NCBI RefSeq assembly: GCF_001412215.1
Contig: NZ_LLWP01000005.1
Coordinates: 434,001 to 498,000, forward strand
Source of the DNA: Pedobacter sp. Hv1
GTDB lineage: Bacteria; Bacteroidota; Bacteroidia; Sphingobacteriales; Sphingobacteriaceae
DNA: 64,000 nt
Direction: 5' to 3'
In this document: in pieces, positions 35,587 to 44,416 of the stretch
Layout: each line of letters opens with the position of its first letter
How positions within the stretch are numbered: the first letter of the stretch is position 1
Program-made: the position numbers and the translations under genes
The notes under the pieces: generated by a model
Database searches by the model: none
Told to the model about the DNA's origin: nothing
Seen by the model: only the letters and a program-made list of their open reading frames with translations

Positions 35587-36555
35587 TTAAAATCCTATTG
35601 CCTTGATTAATATTAAAATAGGGCAAATTTCGAGGGTGCAAAAGTACAAAAATAAATAGACTTTTGAAAACCGATAATGAGATAAAATATTTATTCCAGC
35701 CCTAATAAACTGAAAAACAAAAATAATTGCCAACAAAATAGTGGCTACTGCAATATAAAATACGCCATATTTGAGTGGTGACAAGGCAAAAGCAATCACC
35801 AAGGGCATGAACAATAAAGACGCATTAAAATAACTTAAATATAATATAGAGACGTACTCATTTACCGGTTTTTGAACATTAAACACATAACCTAGCAAAC
35901 GCAAGATGATGATCTTGAAAATATACAATACAATAATGAGGATAGAAATGGTCACATAGAACTGAAATCCATGGGCTACATCATCAATCTGTTTATATTG
36001 TGCCATCAGGTAAAAAAACATCCCAATGGTAAAGCCAAACTGAACAAATAACAATAAAAATGGCCACGAGGTAAACAAATTATCCTCTTTATTTAAATTA
36101 CCCAAGGCCCTATTGCTAAAGAACGATTGCACAATAGCCACCAACTGTTTAGAAAAAGTATGCTTTAAAATAGCAAACAGTAAAATCAATGTTGCAATTA
36201 CGGCCAAGATCCAAACTTCACCTTTAGGCATAGGCGAACCTTCTTGGTAAACACTAATACCCCCTGTTTTAGATAAATACCTTTTAGCCAAACCCTCGGG
36301 ATCAAAAAGCGGGAAGCCATATCCCTTGCTCAAACTATCGGCTATCAATGCTTTGGTCAACGAATCTGGCACCAATAACATTTTAGGGGTAATGGTATCT
36401 TTTACCGAGGTTACAACTTGTGCCGAATCTAAACTATCAACCAGCACCAAATTTTGTTTATTGGTATCTAATTTTAAAGACGCCTGCTTAGACTTAACCG
36501 AAGTTATACCAACCGTTAGGAGCAAGAAAAGAAGCCAAACACCTTTTTTATACAT
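35587..36555 (-). CDS. DUF4271 integral membrane protein
   Basis: 322 residues with the ATG at 36555 (a further in-frame ATG seven codons upstream is possible). A signal-like helix is followed by a long periplasmic segment with PLFDPEGLAKRYLSKTGGISVYQEGSPMPKGEVW and then six to seven helices, including IIILRLLGYVFNVQ, a conserved motif of the family (membrane protein of unknown function in Bacteroidota, often next to hemD). It precedes hemD by 16 bases and is divergent from hemW. A role in haem or envelope metabolism can only be guessed from position. Confidence 0.8.
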   Translation of the reverse strand: MYKKGVWLLFLLLTVGITSVKSKQASLKLDTNKQNLVLVDSLDSAQVVTSVKDTITPKMLLVPDSLTKALIADSLSKGYGFPLFDPEGLAKRYLSKTGGISVYQEGSPMPKGEVWILAVIATLILLFAILKHTFSKQLVAIVQSFFSNRALGNLNKEDNLFTSWPFLLLFVQFGFTIGMFFYLMAQYKQIDDVAHGFQFYVTISILIIVLYIFKIIILRLLGYVFNVQKPVNEYVSILYLSYFNASLLFMPLVIAFALSPLKYGVFYIAVATILLAIIFVFQFIRAGINILSHYRFSKVYLFLYFCTLEICPILILIKAIGF

Positions 36556-36665
36556 GTAAAACCAACAAAATATCAATTGTAGCGCTACAAATTTAGTGCT
36601 TTATTATTTTGTTTTCCTAATGCGAGCTAAAGCAATCAGCAAAAGATGATATGATTTAATTAATT

Positions 36666-36673
36666 TATCTTTG
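36666..36673 (+). promoter_or_regulatory. Candidate -7 box of hemW (TATCTTTG)
   Basis: TATCTTTG fits TAnnTTTG and ends five bases before the hemW ATG, implying an almost leaderless transcript, the same arrangement as at rnhB and the DUF4286 gene. No -33 TTTG is at the right distance. Confidence 0.4.
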
Positions 36674-36677
36674 TCCA

Positions 36678-37811
36678 ATGGCTGGTGTATATATCCACAT
36701 TCCCTTTTGTAAAAAGGCTTGTACCTATTGCGATTTTCATTTTACCACTTCTTTAAAGTATGTGGATGAAATGACCGATGCAATTTGTACAGAAATACGA
36801 TTGAAAAAGAATAGGATTAATGAACAGATCGGGAGCATTTATTTTGGTGGGGGCACGCCATCGGTTTTACCTGCTAAATCTTTACAACAGATATTTGATA
36901 CACTTACGGAGTGTTTTTCGATCTCGGCCACTGCCGAAATTACGTTGGAAGCAAATCCAGATGACCTGGATGCGCAAAAAATAAAGGAATTGCGCCAACT
37001 TCCTATCAACCGGTTCAGTATTGGTATTCAATCTTTTTTTAATGAAGATTTGCTTTGGATGAACCGTGCGCATACTGCTGATGAAGCTGAAAGCTGTATC
37101 AAGAGAGCGCAAGATGCTGGTTTCGAAAATTTGAGCATCGACCTGATTTATGGTTACCCTATTTTAACCGACGAAAAATGGCTGTCGAACATCCATACTG
37201 CAACTACCTTGCAAACACCACATATTTCTGCCTATTCATTAACTGTCGAAGCCAAAACGGCCTTGGCCAATGCCATACAGAAAGGAAAACAAATAGGCTT
37301 GGACGATGCGCAAAGTGCAGCACAGTTTGTATTGTTAACCCAACAATTGGCTAAAGCTGGTTTTGAGCATTATGAGATCTCTAACTATAGTTTGCCCAAT
37401 AGATATGCTGTACACAATACCAATTACTGGAAAGGCATTCCTTATTTGGGCATCGGCCCTTCTGCACATGGTTTCGATGGGCAGCAGCGCTACATCAACC
37501 TAGCCAACAATGCCAAATATTTAGGTTTATTAGCCGACAAAAAACTAGCCGAAACTGTAGAAGAGCTCAGCTCGATAGATCGATTTAACGAATATATCAT
37601 GACTTCTTTACGAACCATGTGGGGAACAGATCTCCATCAAATTGGTAAAGAATTTGGAGCTCGTTATGCCGATCTGACCCAGAAACAAGCAAAGCCGTTT
37701 ATTGAGAATGGCCAACTGAATTTGACCGACAACCTACTTAAACTTACCCCCGAGGGCAAATTATTTGCTGATGGAATTGCTGCCGCACTTTTTGCGGAAG
37801 AAGATGACTAA
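36678..37811 (+). CDS. hemW: HemW-type radical SAM protein (haem chaperone)
   Basis: Radical SAM protein that carries haem, related to oxygen-independent coproporphyrinogen III oxidase. 377 residues. The 4Fe-4S cluster motif CKKACTYCDFHF uses Cys11, Cys15 and Cys18. The CxxxCxxCxF form without the fourth Cys of HemN is the HemW hallmark. Further family blocks are YFGGGTPSVLP, ITLEANPDD, NRFSIGIQSF and LIYGYPILTDEKW, with HYEISNYSLPN and NTNYWKGIPYLGIGPSAHGF in the C-terminal half. It leads an operon with the SDR gene 16 bases downstream. Confidence 0.93.
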   Translation: MAGVYIHIPFCKKACTYCDFHFTTSLKYVDEMTDAICTEIRLKKNRINEQIGSIYFGGGTPSVLPAKSLQQIFDTLTECFSISATAEITLEANPDDLDAQKIKELRQLPINRFSIGIQSFFNEDLLWMNRAHTADEAESCIKRAQDAGFENLSIDLIYGYPILTDEKWLSNIHTATTLQTPHISAYSLTVEAKTALANAIQKGKQIGLDDAQSAAQFVLLTQQLAKAGFEHYEISNYSLPNRYAVHNTNYWKGIPYLGIGPSAHGFDGQQRYINLANNAKYLGLLADKKLAETVEELSSIDRFNEYIMTSLRTMWGTDLHQIGKEFGARYADLTQKQAKPFIENGQLNLTDNLLKLTPEGKLFADGIAAALFAEEDD

Positions 37812-37827
37812 ATTATTTTTTTAACAT

Positions 37828-38613
37828 ATGAAGCATAAAGTTGTTTGGATTACTGGTGCGTCTTCTGGAATTGGAGAAGCCTTGGTTTATGCATTTAATG
37901 CAATGGGGGCAAGACTCATTATCTCTGCTCGTAATCGGGATGAATTGTTTAGGGTAAAGGCCAACTGCAAGGATCAAATTAATGTTCATGTGTTGTCTTT
38001 AGATTTGGCAGATGGCGCCGCCTTGCCAGGAAAAGCGGAAGATGCACTCCGAATTTATGGGAACATCGACATCCTGGTTAACAGTGGTGGCATTAGTCAG
38101 AGAAGTTTGGCTTTAGATACTGACTTAGCTACAGAACAGCGCCTAATGGCGGTAAATTTTTGGGGAACGGTCATTTTAAGTAAAGCAGTACTTCCTCAAA
38201 TGTTGGCCAGAGGCGAAGGCGATATCGTTTGTGTAAGCAGCTTGGTGGGTAAGTTTGGCACTCGTTTTCGTTCTGCCTACTCAGCTTCCAAACATGCTTT
38301 ACATGGTTATTTTGATTCGTTAAGAATAGAAATAGACAACCCTAATATTCATATTTTACTGGCTTGTCCGGGCTTTATTAAAACCAATGTCACTATCAAT
38401 GCCCTCACGGCAGATGGTTCGGCCCAAGGCACCATGGACGACGCCCAAGCAAACGGCATGGCACCCGAGCTTTGTGCACAAGAAATTATCAAGGCCATTA
38501 CGGCAAAAAAAGAAGAAGTTTACATTGGTGGCAAAGAAACAAAAGGAGTATTGCTCAAAAGACTCTTCCCTAAACTATTCTCTAAAATTATTAGAAAAGC
38601 AAAAGTCACTTAG
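37828..38613 (+). CDS. Short-chain dehydrogenase/reductase
   Basis: A 261-residue classical SDR, probably NADP-dependent. The cofactor motif is TGASSGIGEA (Gly10, Gly14, Gly16), then NSGGISQRS in place of NNAG, the catalytic Ser in VCVSSLVG and YSASK (Tyr151, Lys155). A C-terminal stretch after FIKTNVTINAL is close to DHRS7-like dehydrogenases. Substrate unknown. Co-transcribed with hemW. A perfect 8-bp inverted repeat follows the gene. Confidence 0.9.
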   Translation: MKHKVVWITGASSGIGEALVYAFNAMGARLIISARNRDELFRVKANCKDQINVHVLSLDLADGAALPGKAEDALRIYGNIDILVNSGGISQRSLALDTDLATEQRLMAVNFWGTVILSKAVLPQMLARGEGDIVCVSSLVGKFGTRFRSAYSASKHALHGYFDSLRIEIDNPNIHILLACPGFIKTNVTINALTADGSAQGTMDDAQANGMAPELCAQEIIKAITAKKEEVYIGGKETKGVLLKRLFPKLFSKIIRKAKVT

Positions 38614-38630
38614 CTAAAATTATATTAATA

Positions 38631-38649
38631 AATTGATTGTCAATCAATT
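38631..38649. promoter_or_regulatory. Perfect AT-rich inverted repeat between the SDR and fasciclin genes
   Basis: AATTGATT and AATCAATT flank a GTC spacer, a symmetrical 19-bp site. It lies 15 bases after the SDR stop and 75 before the fasciclin start; it lacks G+C stem strength for a terminator, so it could be an operator. Confidence 0.4.
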
Positions 38650-38724
38650 ATAATTAATTTAATTTTTTTTCAATCTGCTCAGGTTTATTCTCCGTATCTG
38701 CTTTCATATCAAATTAAAAAGATT

Positions 38725-39276
38725 ATGAAAAGAATATTCCTATCTGCAATTGTCGTAGTAGCTATGGCATTTACAACTCAAGTTCACGCTCAAAAAAATC
38801 CAATGGTTGGTGGCGCTGCAATGTATCCTACTAAAGATATTGTAGACAATGCGGTTAACTCAAAAGACCATACCACTTTGGTTGCAGCCGTAAAAGCAGC
38901 AGGCTTGGTAGAAACTTTAAAAAGCGCTGGTCCGTTTACAGTATTTGCACCTACCAACGAAGCATTTGCGAAATTGCCAAAAGGCACTGTAGAAACCTTG
39001 GTTAAACCAGAAAACAAAGCAACATTAACTAAAATTTTAACTTACCATGTGGTGGCAGGCAAAATGGGCAGCAAAGAAATTGCAGCAGCCATTAAAGCTG
39101 GCAAAGGCAAAGCAGAATTAACTACTGTACAAGGTGGTAAATTATGGGCTTGGATGGAAGGTAAAAACCTAATGTTGAAAGATGAAAAAGGAGGCACTGC
39201 TAAAGTAACTATCAAAGATGTTTTCCAAAGTAATGGCGTAATTCATGTAATCAATACTGTTTTAATGCCAAAATAA
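38725..39276 (+). CDS. Secreted fasciclin (FAS1) domain protein
   Basis: 183 residues: signal peptide (MKRIFLSAIVVVAMAFTTQVHA) and one FAS1 domain. The H1 and H2 blocks are visible: KDHTTLVAAVKAAGLVETLKSAGPFTVFAPTNEAFAKLP (about 47-85), LTYHVVAGKM, and a C-terminal VIHVINTVLMPK. FAS1 domains mediate adhesion or matrix binding. It is monocistronic with its own terminator. Similar genes are multi-copy in Pedobacter and relatives. Confidence 0.95.
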   Translation: MKRIFLSAIVVVAMAFTTQVHAQKNPMVGGAAMYPTKDIVDNAVNSKDHTTLVAAVKAAGLVETLKSAGPFTVFAPTNEAFAKLPKGTVETLVKPENKATLTKILTYHVVAGKMGSKEIAAAIKAGKGKAELTTVQGGKLWAWMEGKNLMLKDEKGGTAKVTIKDVFQSNGVIHVINTVLMPK

Positions 39277-39308
39277 GGAGTTAGTTATCCAATTTTACCT
39301 ATTGATTG

Positions 39309-39341
39309 AAAGCGTTCTAAAATTTTTAGAGCGCTTTTTTT
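39309..39341 (+). terminator. Terminator of the fasciclin gene
   Basis: AAGCGTTCTAAAA pairs with TTTTAGAGCGCTT over 13 bp (one G-T wobble), followed by a T run. Confidence 0.8.
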
Positions 39342-39481
39342 ATAAACTAAGCTAACCTTAAATTATCATAGACTTAACATTTTATGAGCTAAATCATATT
39401 TATTTCAAATTTTAATTTACACTTTTGTGTCGGGTAGATGATTTGATCAGTTTAATCCAAAACTTAATTTATTGGCACACT

Positions 39482-40363
39482 ATGAGCTTTATTTTAAAAC
39501 CTGTTGATACAGTAGAAACTATTAGTAGAGAAGATTTCAAAAAGAATTATCTTGACAAGAAAAAACCTTTAATTATTAAGGGTTTGACCAAAGATTGGCC
39601 TGCTAGAGAAAAATGGACAACTGAATATTTAAAAGAAATTGCCGGCGAATTGGAAGTTCCTCTTTACGATAACTCTAAAGCTGATCCTGCAAAGCCAATC
39701 AATGCTGCTGCTGCCCATATGAAATTTGGGGATTATTTAGACCTGATCAAACGTGAACCAACCGAATTAAGGATTTTCTTTTTTAACCTGTTTAAAAAAG
39801 TACCAAGCCTAATCAACGACATTAAAATACCTAAAGATTTAATGGGTGGTTTTATCGAAAGCATGCCTGCCATGTTCTTCGGTGGTTCAAACTCGGTTAC
39901 TTTCTTACACTACGATATTGATTTACCACATATTTTCCACACGCATTTTGGTGGGCGCAAGCATATTATCCTTTTCGATTACAAATGGAAAGATAGATTG
40001 TATTGTTTGCCTAATGCTACCTATGCTCTGGAAGATTACAAAGTTGACAATCCAGATTTTGAAAAATTCCCTGCACTTAAAGGCATCGAAGGTTATGAAG
40101 TGTTTTTAGAACATGGAGATACTTTGTTTATGCCTACCGGAATGTGGCACTGGATGAAATACGTTGATGGTTCGTTCTCTTTAAGTTTAAGAGCCTGGGA
40201 TCAATCAATTAGCCGTAAAATTGCCAGTGTTTGGAGCTTATTTACTCATGGGGCGGTTGACAGCTTGATTAAAATGACTTTTAAGGAGAAATATGCCATT
40301 TGGAGAGAAAAAGGCGCAGTTAAACGTGCCGAGCGAGCGCTAAGAAACGGCAGCCCAAGATAA
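39482..40363 (+). CDS. JmjC/cupin-8 domain protein
   Basis: 293 residues from the ATG at 39482 (a 19-codon upstream extension looks non-native). Fe(II)/2-oxoglutarate-dependent hydroxylase-like cupin. The metal motif HYDIDLPHIF begins with His143 and Asp145, and the distal His lies in FMPTGMWHWMKYVDG. The 2OG-binding region is around GGRKHIILFDY (Lys in GGRKH). Family members hydroxylate proteins or other substrates; the target is unknown. It is followed by DUF5690 at 78 bases, same strand. Confidence 0.85.
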   Translation: MSFILKPVDTVETISREDFKKNYLDKKKPLIIKGLTKDWPAREKWTTEYLKEIAGELEVPLYDNSKADPAKPINAAAAHMKFGDYLDLIKREPTELRIFFFNLFKKVPSLINDIKIPKDLMGGFIESMPAMFFGGSNSVTFLHYDIDLPHIFHTHFGGRKHIILFDYKWKDRLYCLPNATYALEDYKVDNPDFEKFPALKGIEGYEVFLEHGDTLFMPTGMWHWMKYVDGSFSLSLRAWDQSISRKIASVWSLFTHGAVDSLIKMTFKEKYAIWREKGAVKRAERALRNGSPR

Positions 40364-40441
40364 AATCTCTGTTTCATACGCATTAGTATTGTTTGGTTTT
40401 GTTTATCTTTCAAGATTAACCGATAAACCAAACTGCTATTA

Positions 40442-41713
40442 ATGACCACTATTTCTAAATCAAACAGCCAAGTTAAAACTGGTTTATACGCAGCTATTGT
40501 TGTGTTTTTGGCCTACACCATGATTTTCGGCTTTAGAAAATCATTTACCGTATCCACTTTTGACGGTTTAAGTATTGCCGGTTACAGCTATAAAACCATC
40601 TTGGTCATCTGCCAGATGCTGGGCTACCTTTTGGCCAAGTTCTATGGAATTAAATATATTTCTGAACTGAAAAGAACCGGTAGAGGTCAAATCATTTTAC
40701 TACTTACAGGTATTGCCTGGTTAAGTTGGTTATTTTTCGCCCTCGTTCCCCTACCCTATAATATCGTCTTCTTGTTCGTTAATGGTTTCCCGTTGGGGAT
40801 GTTGTGGGGCGTGGTCTTTTCTTATGTTGAAGGCAGAAGGAGTACTGATTTTATTGGCGCTGCCTTGGCCGTAAGTTTTATTTTTGCTTCGGGCTTTGTT
40901 AAATCTGTTGGGGCATGGCTGATGGTTAATTTTGGGATCTCAGAATTTTGGGTACCTTTTTACACTGGATTGGTTTTTTCTTTACCCTTGATCTTTTTTG
41001 TATATCTGATGGAAAAAATTCCTGCGCCAAGTGCAGAAGACATCAGTTACCGTGCAGAACGCATTCCAATGACCCCAGCTGATCGTAAAAAGTTCATCAA
41101 AGATTTTTTTGGCGGTCTGGTGGCCTGTGTGTTGATCTACTGCTTTGCCACCATATTTAGAGACATTAGAGATAATTTTGGTGCAGAGATGTGGAAAGAA
41201 ATGGGCTTTTTTAATCAACCTGCTATCTTTTCTAAAACAGAAACCCCTATCACTTTAATTGTGCTTTTGTTAATTGGTAGCATGGTGCTAATCAAGAACA
41301 ATTTCTTGGCTTTAAAAAGTGCGCATTACTTTATCATTATCGGTTTTATCCTAGCCGGAACCAGTACCCTCTTATTTAAAAACAATCTACTAGCACCCAT
41401 TTGGTGGATGACTTTAGTGGGGCTTGGCTTATACATGGTTTACATTCCCTTTAATGCAGTATTTTTCGATCGGTTGATCTCTACCTTCAAGTACGCCAGC
41501 AATGTGGGTTTTCTAATTTACATTGCCGATTCTTTTGGTTATGTAGGCAGTATCGGGGTATTGCTAACCAAAGAGATTTTTAAAATTAAATTAAACTGGG
41601 TTACTTTCTTCTCTAACAGTGTAGTACTACTTTCTGTTGCTGGCTGTTTACTCACCCTATTCTCTCTGTATTATTTCACCAAAAAATATCGACAATTGAC
41701 AAAACTTAGCTAG
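40442..41713 (+). CDS. DUF5690 integral membrane protein (MFS-like)
   Basis: 423 residues with about 12 hydrophobic segments and the layout of a major facilitator. The N-terminal AYTMIFGFRKSFTVSTFDG and NGFPLGMLWGVVFSYVEGRRSTDFIGA match the DUF5690 family, a group of Bacteroidota membrane proteins of unknown substrate. The charged loop at about 205-225 (MTPADRKKFIKDFFGG) separates the two halves. Its 3' end overlaps the convergent NTF2-like gene by eight bases. Confidence 0.8.
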   Translation: MTTISKSNSQVKTGLYAAIVVFLAYTMIFGFRKSFTVSTFDGLSIAGYSYKTILVICQMLGYLLAKFYGIKYISELKRTGRGQIILLLTGIAWLSWLFFALVPLPYNIVFLFVNGFPLGMLWGVVFSYVEGRRSTDFIGAALAVSFIFASGFVKSVGAWLMVNFGISEFWVPFYTGLVFSLPLIFFVYLMEKIPAPSAEDISYRAERIPMTPADRKKFIKDFFGGLVACVLIYCFATIFRDIRDNFGAEMWKEMGFFNQPAIFSKTETPITLIVLLLIGSMVLIKNNFLALKSAHYFIIIGFILAGTSTLLFKNNLLAPIWWMTLVGLGLYMVYIPFNAVFFDRLISTFKYASNVGFLIYIADSFGYVGSIGVLLTKEIFKIKLNWVTFFSNSVVLLSVAGCLLTLFSLYYFTKKYRQLTKLS

Positions 41714-42131
41714 AGTGGTCTACCACAATTTTCCAAGCTCCATCAATCTTGCGTAACAAGAGGGTAAAATAACCTTTAAACTCAGCATTTACGACTTTAA
41801 CATTCCAACTTCCTAAAACAAAAGCTTGGTCGGCAGTTAAAAGTTCAACTTTTTTAATCCCAAAGATCAAGGTGCCCATTGCCGTTTTATTCGGATAGTC
41901 CTTTCTATAATTGTCTAAGGTTTTTTGCCAGCCATAGGTAGGCCCCTTACTCCCTACAAACAATACGCTATCGCTTTTCCAGTAACCCTGCATAAACGCA
42001 TTCAGGTCTCCTTTGTTCCAATCGCTACGTACTTTTTCCAACGCTTTTAAAATGCCTTCTTTTTCTGAATTTTGTTGCGCATACGCACTAAATGAAAGGG
42101 TAAACAGCAACAAAAAGATTAATTTTTTCAT
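41706..42131 (-). CDS. Secreted NTF2-like (DUF4440/SnoaL) protein
   Basis: 141 residues with a signal peptide (MKKLIFLLLFTLSFSAYA). The mature part is an NTF2-fold domain: EGILKALEKVRSDWNKGDLNAFMQGYWKSDSVLFVG, TYGWQKTLDNYRKDYPNK and the C-terminal strand pair WNVKVVNAEFKGYFTLLLRKIDGAWKIVVDHSS. The family includes ketosteroid-isomerase-like and ligand-binding proteins; the catalytic Asp/Tyr set is not obvious. Overlaps the DUF5690 gene tail to tail by 8 bases, so no terminator lies between. Confidence 0.8.
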   Translation of the reverse strand: MKKLIFLLLFTLSFSAYAQQNSEKEGILKALEKVRSDWNKGDLNAFMQGYWKSDSVLFVGSKGPTYGWQKTLDNYRKDYPNKTAMGTLIFGIKKVELLTADQAFVLGSWNVKVVNAEFKGYFTLLLRKIDGAWKIVVDHSS

Positions 42132-42279
42132 AATGGTTTGATGGGTTAGTTAAATCTATGATCATTTAATTGCAGAAGAAGGTAATCGAACCCTGTCTCC
42201 TGTCGCCAATAAAAACTTGTGGGTAAAACTATAAATTCATTTTTATTTCAAGCAATAAAATTGTTCCTTTATCCATACG

Positions 42280-43149
42280 ATGAAAAAAACAGTTGCCGCC
42301 ATAGGCGAAATATTGTGGGATGTACTGCCCGAAGGGAAAAAAGCAGGTGGCTCTTCTATGAATGTTGCCCTAAACCTCCATAAACAGGGCATCAATAGCC
42401 TATTTATCAGTGCCGTTGGTAATGATGAGCATGGAGCCGAACTACTCGATTTTTTAGCAGACCAACACCTCAATGGCGATTTGGTTCAACTCAATAAAAC
42501 CCTACCTACAAGTACAGTAGCAGTAACGTTAGACGCCGAACATCAGGCTACGTATACCATTGTTGAACCTGTAGCCTGGGATGCCATTGAATTAACAGAT
42601 GCAGCAATTGCTGCAGTACAATCGGCCGATGCTTTTGTGTATTGTAGTTTAACCTGTCGCAATGAAAAAAGCAGAGAGACCATTTTAGCCTTAATTAAAC
42701 AAGCCAAACTTAAGGTATTCGATATCAACCTTCGTGAACCATTTTATACCATTGCTACACTAAAAATATTGTTGGCTGAGGCAGACATTCTAAAAGTCAA
42801 TGAGCACGAATTGCGCTATCTTCAAACAGAATTGCACTTAACAGGAAGTACAGATGAGCAACTGCTCAAACAATTAGGGCTGTTGTTTAACATACAAACC
42901 ATCTGCTTAACCGTTGGCGAAAAGGGTGCTTATGTTTTACATGAAGACAGGCTTTATCAACATCAAGGCTATCGGGTAAAAGTAGCAGATACAGTTGGGG
43001 CTGGCGATTCTTTCTTAGCTACCTTTTTGGCTAGTTATTTAAACGGTTATCCATTTGAGCAGATTTTGGATAGGGCTTGTAAGGTGGGTGCTTTTGTAGC
43101 CTCGCAAAAGGGCGCCAACCCTCCGTATGGAAGCGAAGTTTTTGAGTAG
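42280..43149 (+). CDS. PfkB-family carbohydrate kinase (fructokinase-like)
   Basis: 289 residues. Ribokinase fold with the N-terminal GEILWDVLPEGKKAGGSSMNVALNLHKQG, the substrate-binding G-G pair, and a C-terminal GAGDSFLATFLASYLNG at 240-256 in which Asp243 is the catalytic base and forms the anion hole. KAGGSSMNVA and the ILKVNEHEL motif are the fructokinase type. Cytosolic; makes a sugar phosphate for glycolysis. Neighbours give no sugar transporter, so the substrate is inferred from family only. Confidence 0.9.
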   Translation: MKKTVAAIGEILWDVLPEGKKAGGSSMNVALNLHKQGINSLFISAVGNDEHGAELLDFLADQHLNGDLVQLNKTLPTSTVAVTLDAEHQATYTIVEPVAWDAIELTDAAIAAVQSADAFVYCSLTCRNEKSRETILALIKQAKLKVFDINLREPFYTIATLKILLAEADILKVNEHELRYLQTELHLTGSTDEQLLKQLGLLFNIQTICLTVGEKGAYVLHEDRLYQHQGYRVKVADTVGAGDSFLATFLASYLNGYPFEQILDRACKVGAFVASQKGANPPYGSEVFE

Positions 43150-43253
43150 ACAATTGATATGAAGTTCAGTTCTTTAAACGCCTCAAAAATGACATCAGGC
43201 TTAAAATACTGTGGCCTCAAACTTTTACCTTCGATACATCGTTTATATAACTA

Positions 43254-44345
43254 ATGAGAGGATTCCAATTTTCTAAATTCCTGCCCAATGAATTGCCAAA
43301 AGGTGGTTTCAATGAACTGCTAAAGCTTTTTACCGAATTGCTCAATTATACCGCTGGCGATGCTGGAGAAACATTGGCATGGATGAACGAGCTCGACAAA
43401 CAATATAAGTTTACCAATAATGAATATGCCATGGGCGATTTTATTGAAGACTTAAAAGAGAAGGGCTATCTGAAAGAAGAAGATGGTGAAGTTAAAATCA
43501 CCCCTAAAACTGAACAGACCATTAGAAAATCTGCCTTAGAAGAGATTTTTGGCAAGCTTAAAAAAGCGGGAAAAGGAAACCACAACAGCAATATCTCTGG
43601 CATTGGAGAAGAGAAAAATGCAGACCGTAGGGAATACGCTTTTGGAGACAGTCTAGATCAGATAGACATGACAGCTTCTATCCAAAATGCACAGATTAAC
43701 CACGGCATTGGCGATTTTACCTTAACGGATAGAGATTTAGAGGTGGAGGAGAAAGATTATAAAACATTAACTTCAACGGTGTTGATGATCGATATTTCAC
43801 ACTCTATGATCTTATACGGTGAGGATAGAATTACACCCGCAAAAAAAACTGCCATGGCCTTGGCCGAATTGATTAAAACAAAATACCCAAAAGATACTTT
43901 AGACATTGTAGTTTTTGGCAACGATGCTTGGCCCATTACCATCAAAGACCTCCCTTATTTACAGGTTGGGCCATACCATACCAATACCTTAGCTGGCTTG
44001 GAGTTGGCTACAGACCTGTTGCGCAGAAGAAAAACACACAATAAGCAGATTTTCATGATTACAGATGGGAAACCTACTTGTTTAAAAGAAAATGGTCGCT
44101 ACTATAAAAACAGCATGGGCCTAGATAGAAAAGTAATTGGTAAAACTTTAAATATGGCTGCACAATGTAAGCGTTTAAATATCCCCATTACTACTTTTAT
44201 GATTGCTCAGGACCCTTATTTACAACAATTTGTACGACAGTTTACACAGATTAATGGAGGCAGAGCTTTTTACAGTTCCTTAACTGGCTTGGGCGAGTAC
44301 ATTTTTGAAGATTACATTAAAAACAGAAGAAAAACTTTTAGATAA
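43254..44345 (+). CDS. VWA-domain protein paired with a MoxR-type AAA+ ATPase
   Basis: 363 residues. An N-terminal helical region (1-170) with FNELLKLFTELLNYTAGDAGETLAWMNELD precedes a von Willebrand A domain whose metal site is intact: DISHS at 180-184, a conserved Thr in HTNTLAGLELATDLL, and MITDGKP. The last residues are EDYIKNRRKTFR. It resembles the ChlD/RavA-partner (ViaA-like) group, in which a VWA protein and an AAA+ ATPase act as a chaperone or metal-insertase pair. The AAA gene follows after 71 bases, the gap being filled by a heptad array. Confidence 0.9.
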   Translation: MRGFQFSKFLPNELPKGGFNELLKLFTELLNYTAGDAGETLAWMNELDKQYKFTNNEYAMGDFIEDLKEKGYLKEEDGEVKITPKTEQTIRKSALEEIFGKLKKAGKGNHNSNISGIGEEKNADRREYAFGDSLDQIDMTASIQNAQINHGIGDFTLTDRDLEVEEKDYKTLTSTVLMIDISHSMILYGEDRITPAKKTAMALAELIKTKYPKDTLDIVVFGNDAWPITIKDLPYLQVGPYHTNTLAGLELATDLLRRRKTHNKQIFMITDGKPTCLKENGRYYKNSMGLDRKVIGKTLNMAAQCKRLNIPITTFMIAQDPYLQQFVRQFTQINGGRAFYSSLTGLGEYIFEDYIKNRRKTFR

Positions 44346-44413
44346 GGTAAAAGGTCGAAGGTTAAAGGCAGCAAGCCCAATACCTTAACCCTATACCCAA
44401 AACCTTATACCAC
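44344..44413. repeat. Head-to-head heptad array between the VWA and AAA genes
   Basis: Ten 7-bp units in exact phase: AAGGTAA, AAGGTCG, AAGGTTA, AAGGCAG, CAAGCCC, then AATACCT, TAACCCT, ATACCCA, AAACCTT, ATACCAC. The first five carry AAGG, the last five its complement-like CCT/CCC. The first unit overlaps the VWA stop codon, and the last ends three bases before the AAA start. Confidence 0.7.
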
Positions 44414-44416
44414 CAT

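Noticed and set aside
42170..42215. tRNA-like T-arm (GGTTCGATTACC on the minus strand)
   Set aside because: The loop resembles a T loop but the flanking bases do not form a stem, and no acceptor, anticodon or D arm can be placed. At most a decayed fragment.
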